From NCBI GenBank assembly GCA_965227905.1, contig OZ245780.1, positions 496,001 through 560,000 on the forward strand: a stretch of DNA of 64,000 bases, given 5' to 3'. This document shows positions 62,779 to 64,000 of this stretch, one piece after another. Each line of letters begins with the position of its first letter. Position 1 is the first letter of the stretch. The translations under genes were made by a program, and so were the position numbers. The notes under the pieces were generated by a model, which was not told the origin of the DNA, did not search any database, and saw only the letters and a list, made by a program, of their open reading frames with translations. This stretch comes from CBDDHT01 sp965227905 (lineage in GTDB: Bacteria; Pseudomonadota; Alphaproteobacteria; Rhizobiales; Methyloligellaceae).

Positions 62779-63137
62779 GGTGCAGTCCGGGGTAGGCGGG
62801 CCGTGGTTTTGAGATCTAGGTTTATTTCGCTCGCGGCTAATCCGCGCTGAAGCGCGGGCCTCCGCGGGGGCGCCCTGACCGGGCGGCGCGCGGTCGCGCT
62901 TGCCGCGCCACTAAGGCGCGGTTGTTCTTTGCTGATCCAAGATGCTGTTCGTATCGCACCAGCCAAACAGTACGCTCTGTCGTGGAACCAAGAACAACCG
63001 AGCGGCAAGCGAGGCAAGGCCAAGCGGCCGCCGCTCGGTCAGGGCGCCCCCGCGGAGGCCCGCGCGATAGCGCGGAATAGCCGCGAGCGAAAAAACCTAG
63101 ATCTCAAACCAACAGCCAATTCCCACCGGACAGCACC
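62779..63137. repeat. Dispersed palindromic element, copy B
   Basis: A 359-bp element with the same boundaries as copy A (GGTGCAGTCCGG on the left, CCGGACAGCACC on the right). The arms 62828-62887 and 63030-63089 are inverted with a few mismatches and extend outward through TTTGAGATCTAGGTTT. The inner CCGCGCC-ACTAA-GGCGCGG hairpin is kept. It occupies most of the 536-base gap 62741-63276. The rest of that gap shows no gene. Confidence 0.8.
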
Positions 63138-63276
63138 AGCACATATCCACCGTTGATCCTTGGGCCACACACTTCAACGCGTTCTTTGCTGGAGATCATT
63201 CTGTCGACAGATTAATATCAAAAAGTGCGTCGAAGAATTCGGAAGGCCGATTCGGCCCTTTTATGGAGAAGAGGCA

Positions 63277-64000
63277 ATGTCGCTTGCTATTCGATCTGTT
63301 CCGCTAAAGTCATTATTGCTCGTCGGAATGATGAGTGTGTTTGCGCACCCGGCTTCGGCTCAGCAGGATGTTATGAAAGTTTGTGGTGCCGAATGGCAGA
63401 AGGTGAAAGAGAAGAACAAAGGGGCCGCACCAAAGGGTGTGACCTGGAAATCCTATTTGAGTGACTGCCGCAAGCGCCTCGCGAAGTCGGATACGAAGTC
63501 TGCGCCTAAGAAGACCAGCACCAAAAAGCCTGTTTCAAAAACAGCGGCCAAACCACAAGACGTCATGAAGATCTGCGGTGCCGAGTGGCAGAAGGTCAAG
63601 GATAAGAACAAGGGCCAGGCACCCAAGGGCGTGACGTGGAAATCTTACCTCAGCGATTGCCGTAAGCGAGTGGCCAAGGCTGATCCGAAACCGGCTGCGA
63701 AGAAGGCAACTCCGAAGAAAGCTTCAACGACGACCAAAAAGAGTCCGCCAAAAGCCACCAAGGCTGCCGCCAAACCACAAGATGTCATGAAAGTTTGCGG
63801 TGCCGAGTGGCAAGCGGTCAAAGCCAAGAACAAAGGTGAAGCACCGAAAGGCGTCACCTGGAAGTCTTTCCTGAGCGATTGCCGCAAGCGGAACGCAGGA
63901 AGTACCAAGGCCGCCAAAAAAACCAAGAGCGCTGCCAAAACGAAGAAGACCGCCGCAAAGTCGAAGGCATCGGGTGAATCTATGATGTCGACCTGCGGTG
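63277..64000 (+). CDS. Exported tandem-repeat PsiF-like protein, partial (runs off the window)
   Basis: The frame starts at ATG 63277 with GAGG six bases upstream and a signal peptide (MSLAIRSVPLKSLLLVGMMS ... SASA-type end). At least four repeat units begin at 63367, 63559, 63781 and 63976. Each has CGAEWQKVK, then APKGVTWKSYLSDCRKR, with two cysteines as in PsiF, joined by Lys/Ala/Pro-rich linkers. The single-unit PsiF family is phosphate-starvation linked in E. coli; a multi-unit version with basic linkers may bind a polyanion. No stop is reached by 64000. Confidence 0.82.
   Translation, partial: MSLAIRSVPLKSLLLVGMMSVFAHPASAQQDVMKVCGAEWQKVKEKNKGAAPKGVTWKSYLSDCRKRLAKSDTKSAPKKTSTKKPVSKTAAKPQDVMKICGAEWQKVKDKNKGQAPKGVTWKSYLSDCRKRVAKADPKPAAKKATPKKASTTTKKSPPKATKAAAKPQDVMKVCGAEWQAVKAKNKGEAPKGVTWKSFLSDCRKRNAGSTKAAKKTKSAAKTKKTAAKSKASGESMMSTCG

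Overview
The window looks like an alphaproteobacterial chromosome, most likely from the Hyphomicrobiales or a near relative. The evidence is the gene content: DUF2336, DUF2267 and DUF547 proteins, heterotetrameric sarcosine oxidase, TRAP transporters, YeeE/YedE pairs and a two-gene ECF sigma/cupin anti-sigma module. GC content is moderately high and Shine-Dalgarno sites are clear. I saw no phage, transposase, CRISPR array or rRNA. One tRNA-Arg(ACG) gene is present at 7735-7811.

Layout. From 0.3 to 5.2 kb is a DUF547 / TVP38 membrane protein / mercuric-reductase-like flavoprotein / sensor kinase run. From 5.2 to 6.5 kb are two tandem paralogous exported proteins of unknown function, then an MDR enoyl reductase and the tRNA. 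From 8.3 to 39.4 kb is a long stress and energy-limitation island: site-2 protease, ribosome hibernation factor fused to a cold-shock domain, two Hsp20 proteins, an orphan GroEL, DegP, two universal stress proteins, a YeeE/YedE pair, a SLC13 anion permease, threonine dehydrogenase plus 2-amino-3-ketobutyrate CoA ligase, an RND exporter, a LOG protein, an E1alpha/E1beta/E2 2-oxoacid dehydrogenase with a Leu/Glu-type dehydrogenase, DUF2267, and a divergent class II glutamine amidotransferase / ATP-grasp ligase pair. From 39.4 to 48.7 kb are an acyl-CoA dehydrogenase, an unknown protein, L-serine dehydratase and soxBDAG. From 48.7 to 52.2 kb are a glutathionylspermidine-synthase-like protein with its DUF1190 partner and small secreted or membrane proteins. 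From 52.5 to 57.5 kb is a TRAP transporter whose large permease has a roughly 335-residue coiled-coil tail. The last part has a DUF2336 protein, an ECF sigma / cupin anti-sigma / fasciclin / cytochrome b / molybdopterin oxidoreductase locus, and the start of a repeat protein that runs off the window.

The main discovery is regulatory. Twelve intergenic 14-bp palindromes of the form YTGAY-N4-RTCAR, the Fnr/FixK/Dnr type, lie between 8.38 and 37.83 kb, and I found none in the intergenic DNA on either side. At most of them a plausible -10 hexamer sits where a class II (-41.5) activator site would place it. The island therefore looks like one oxygen- or redox-controlled regulon. It includes uncharacterised members: the YARHG protein, DUF2267, the amidotransferase/ATP-grasp pair and an Arg-rich exported protein. 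One of these promoters appears to be duplicated (35 of 44 bases identical at 26.1 and 28.4 kb).

Two 356-359 bp palindromic elements (57.5 and 62.8 kb) form a dispersed repeat family. A 5' fragment of an AcoX-type NAD kinase survives as a pseudogene behind degP. No lipoamide dehydrogenase accompanies the E1/E2 operon, and no groES accompanies groEL.
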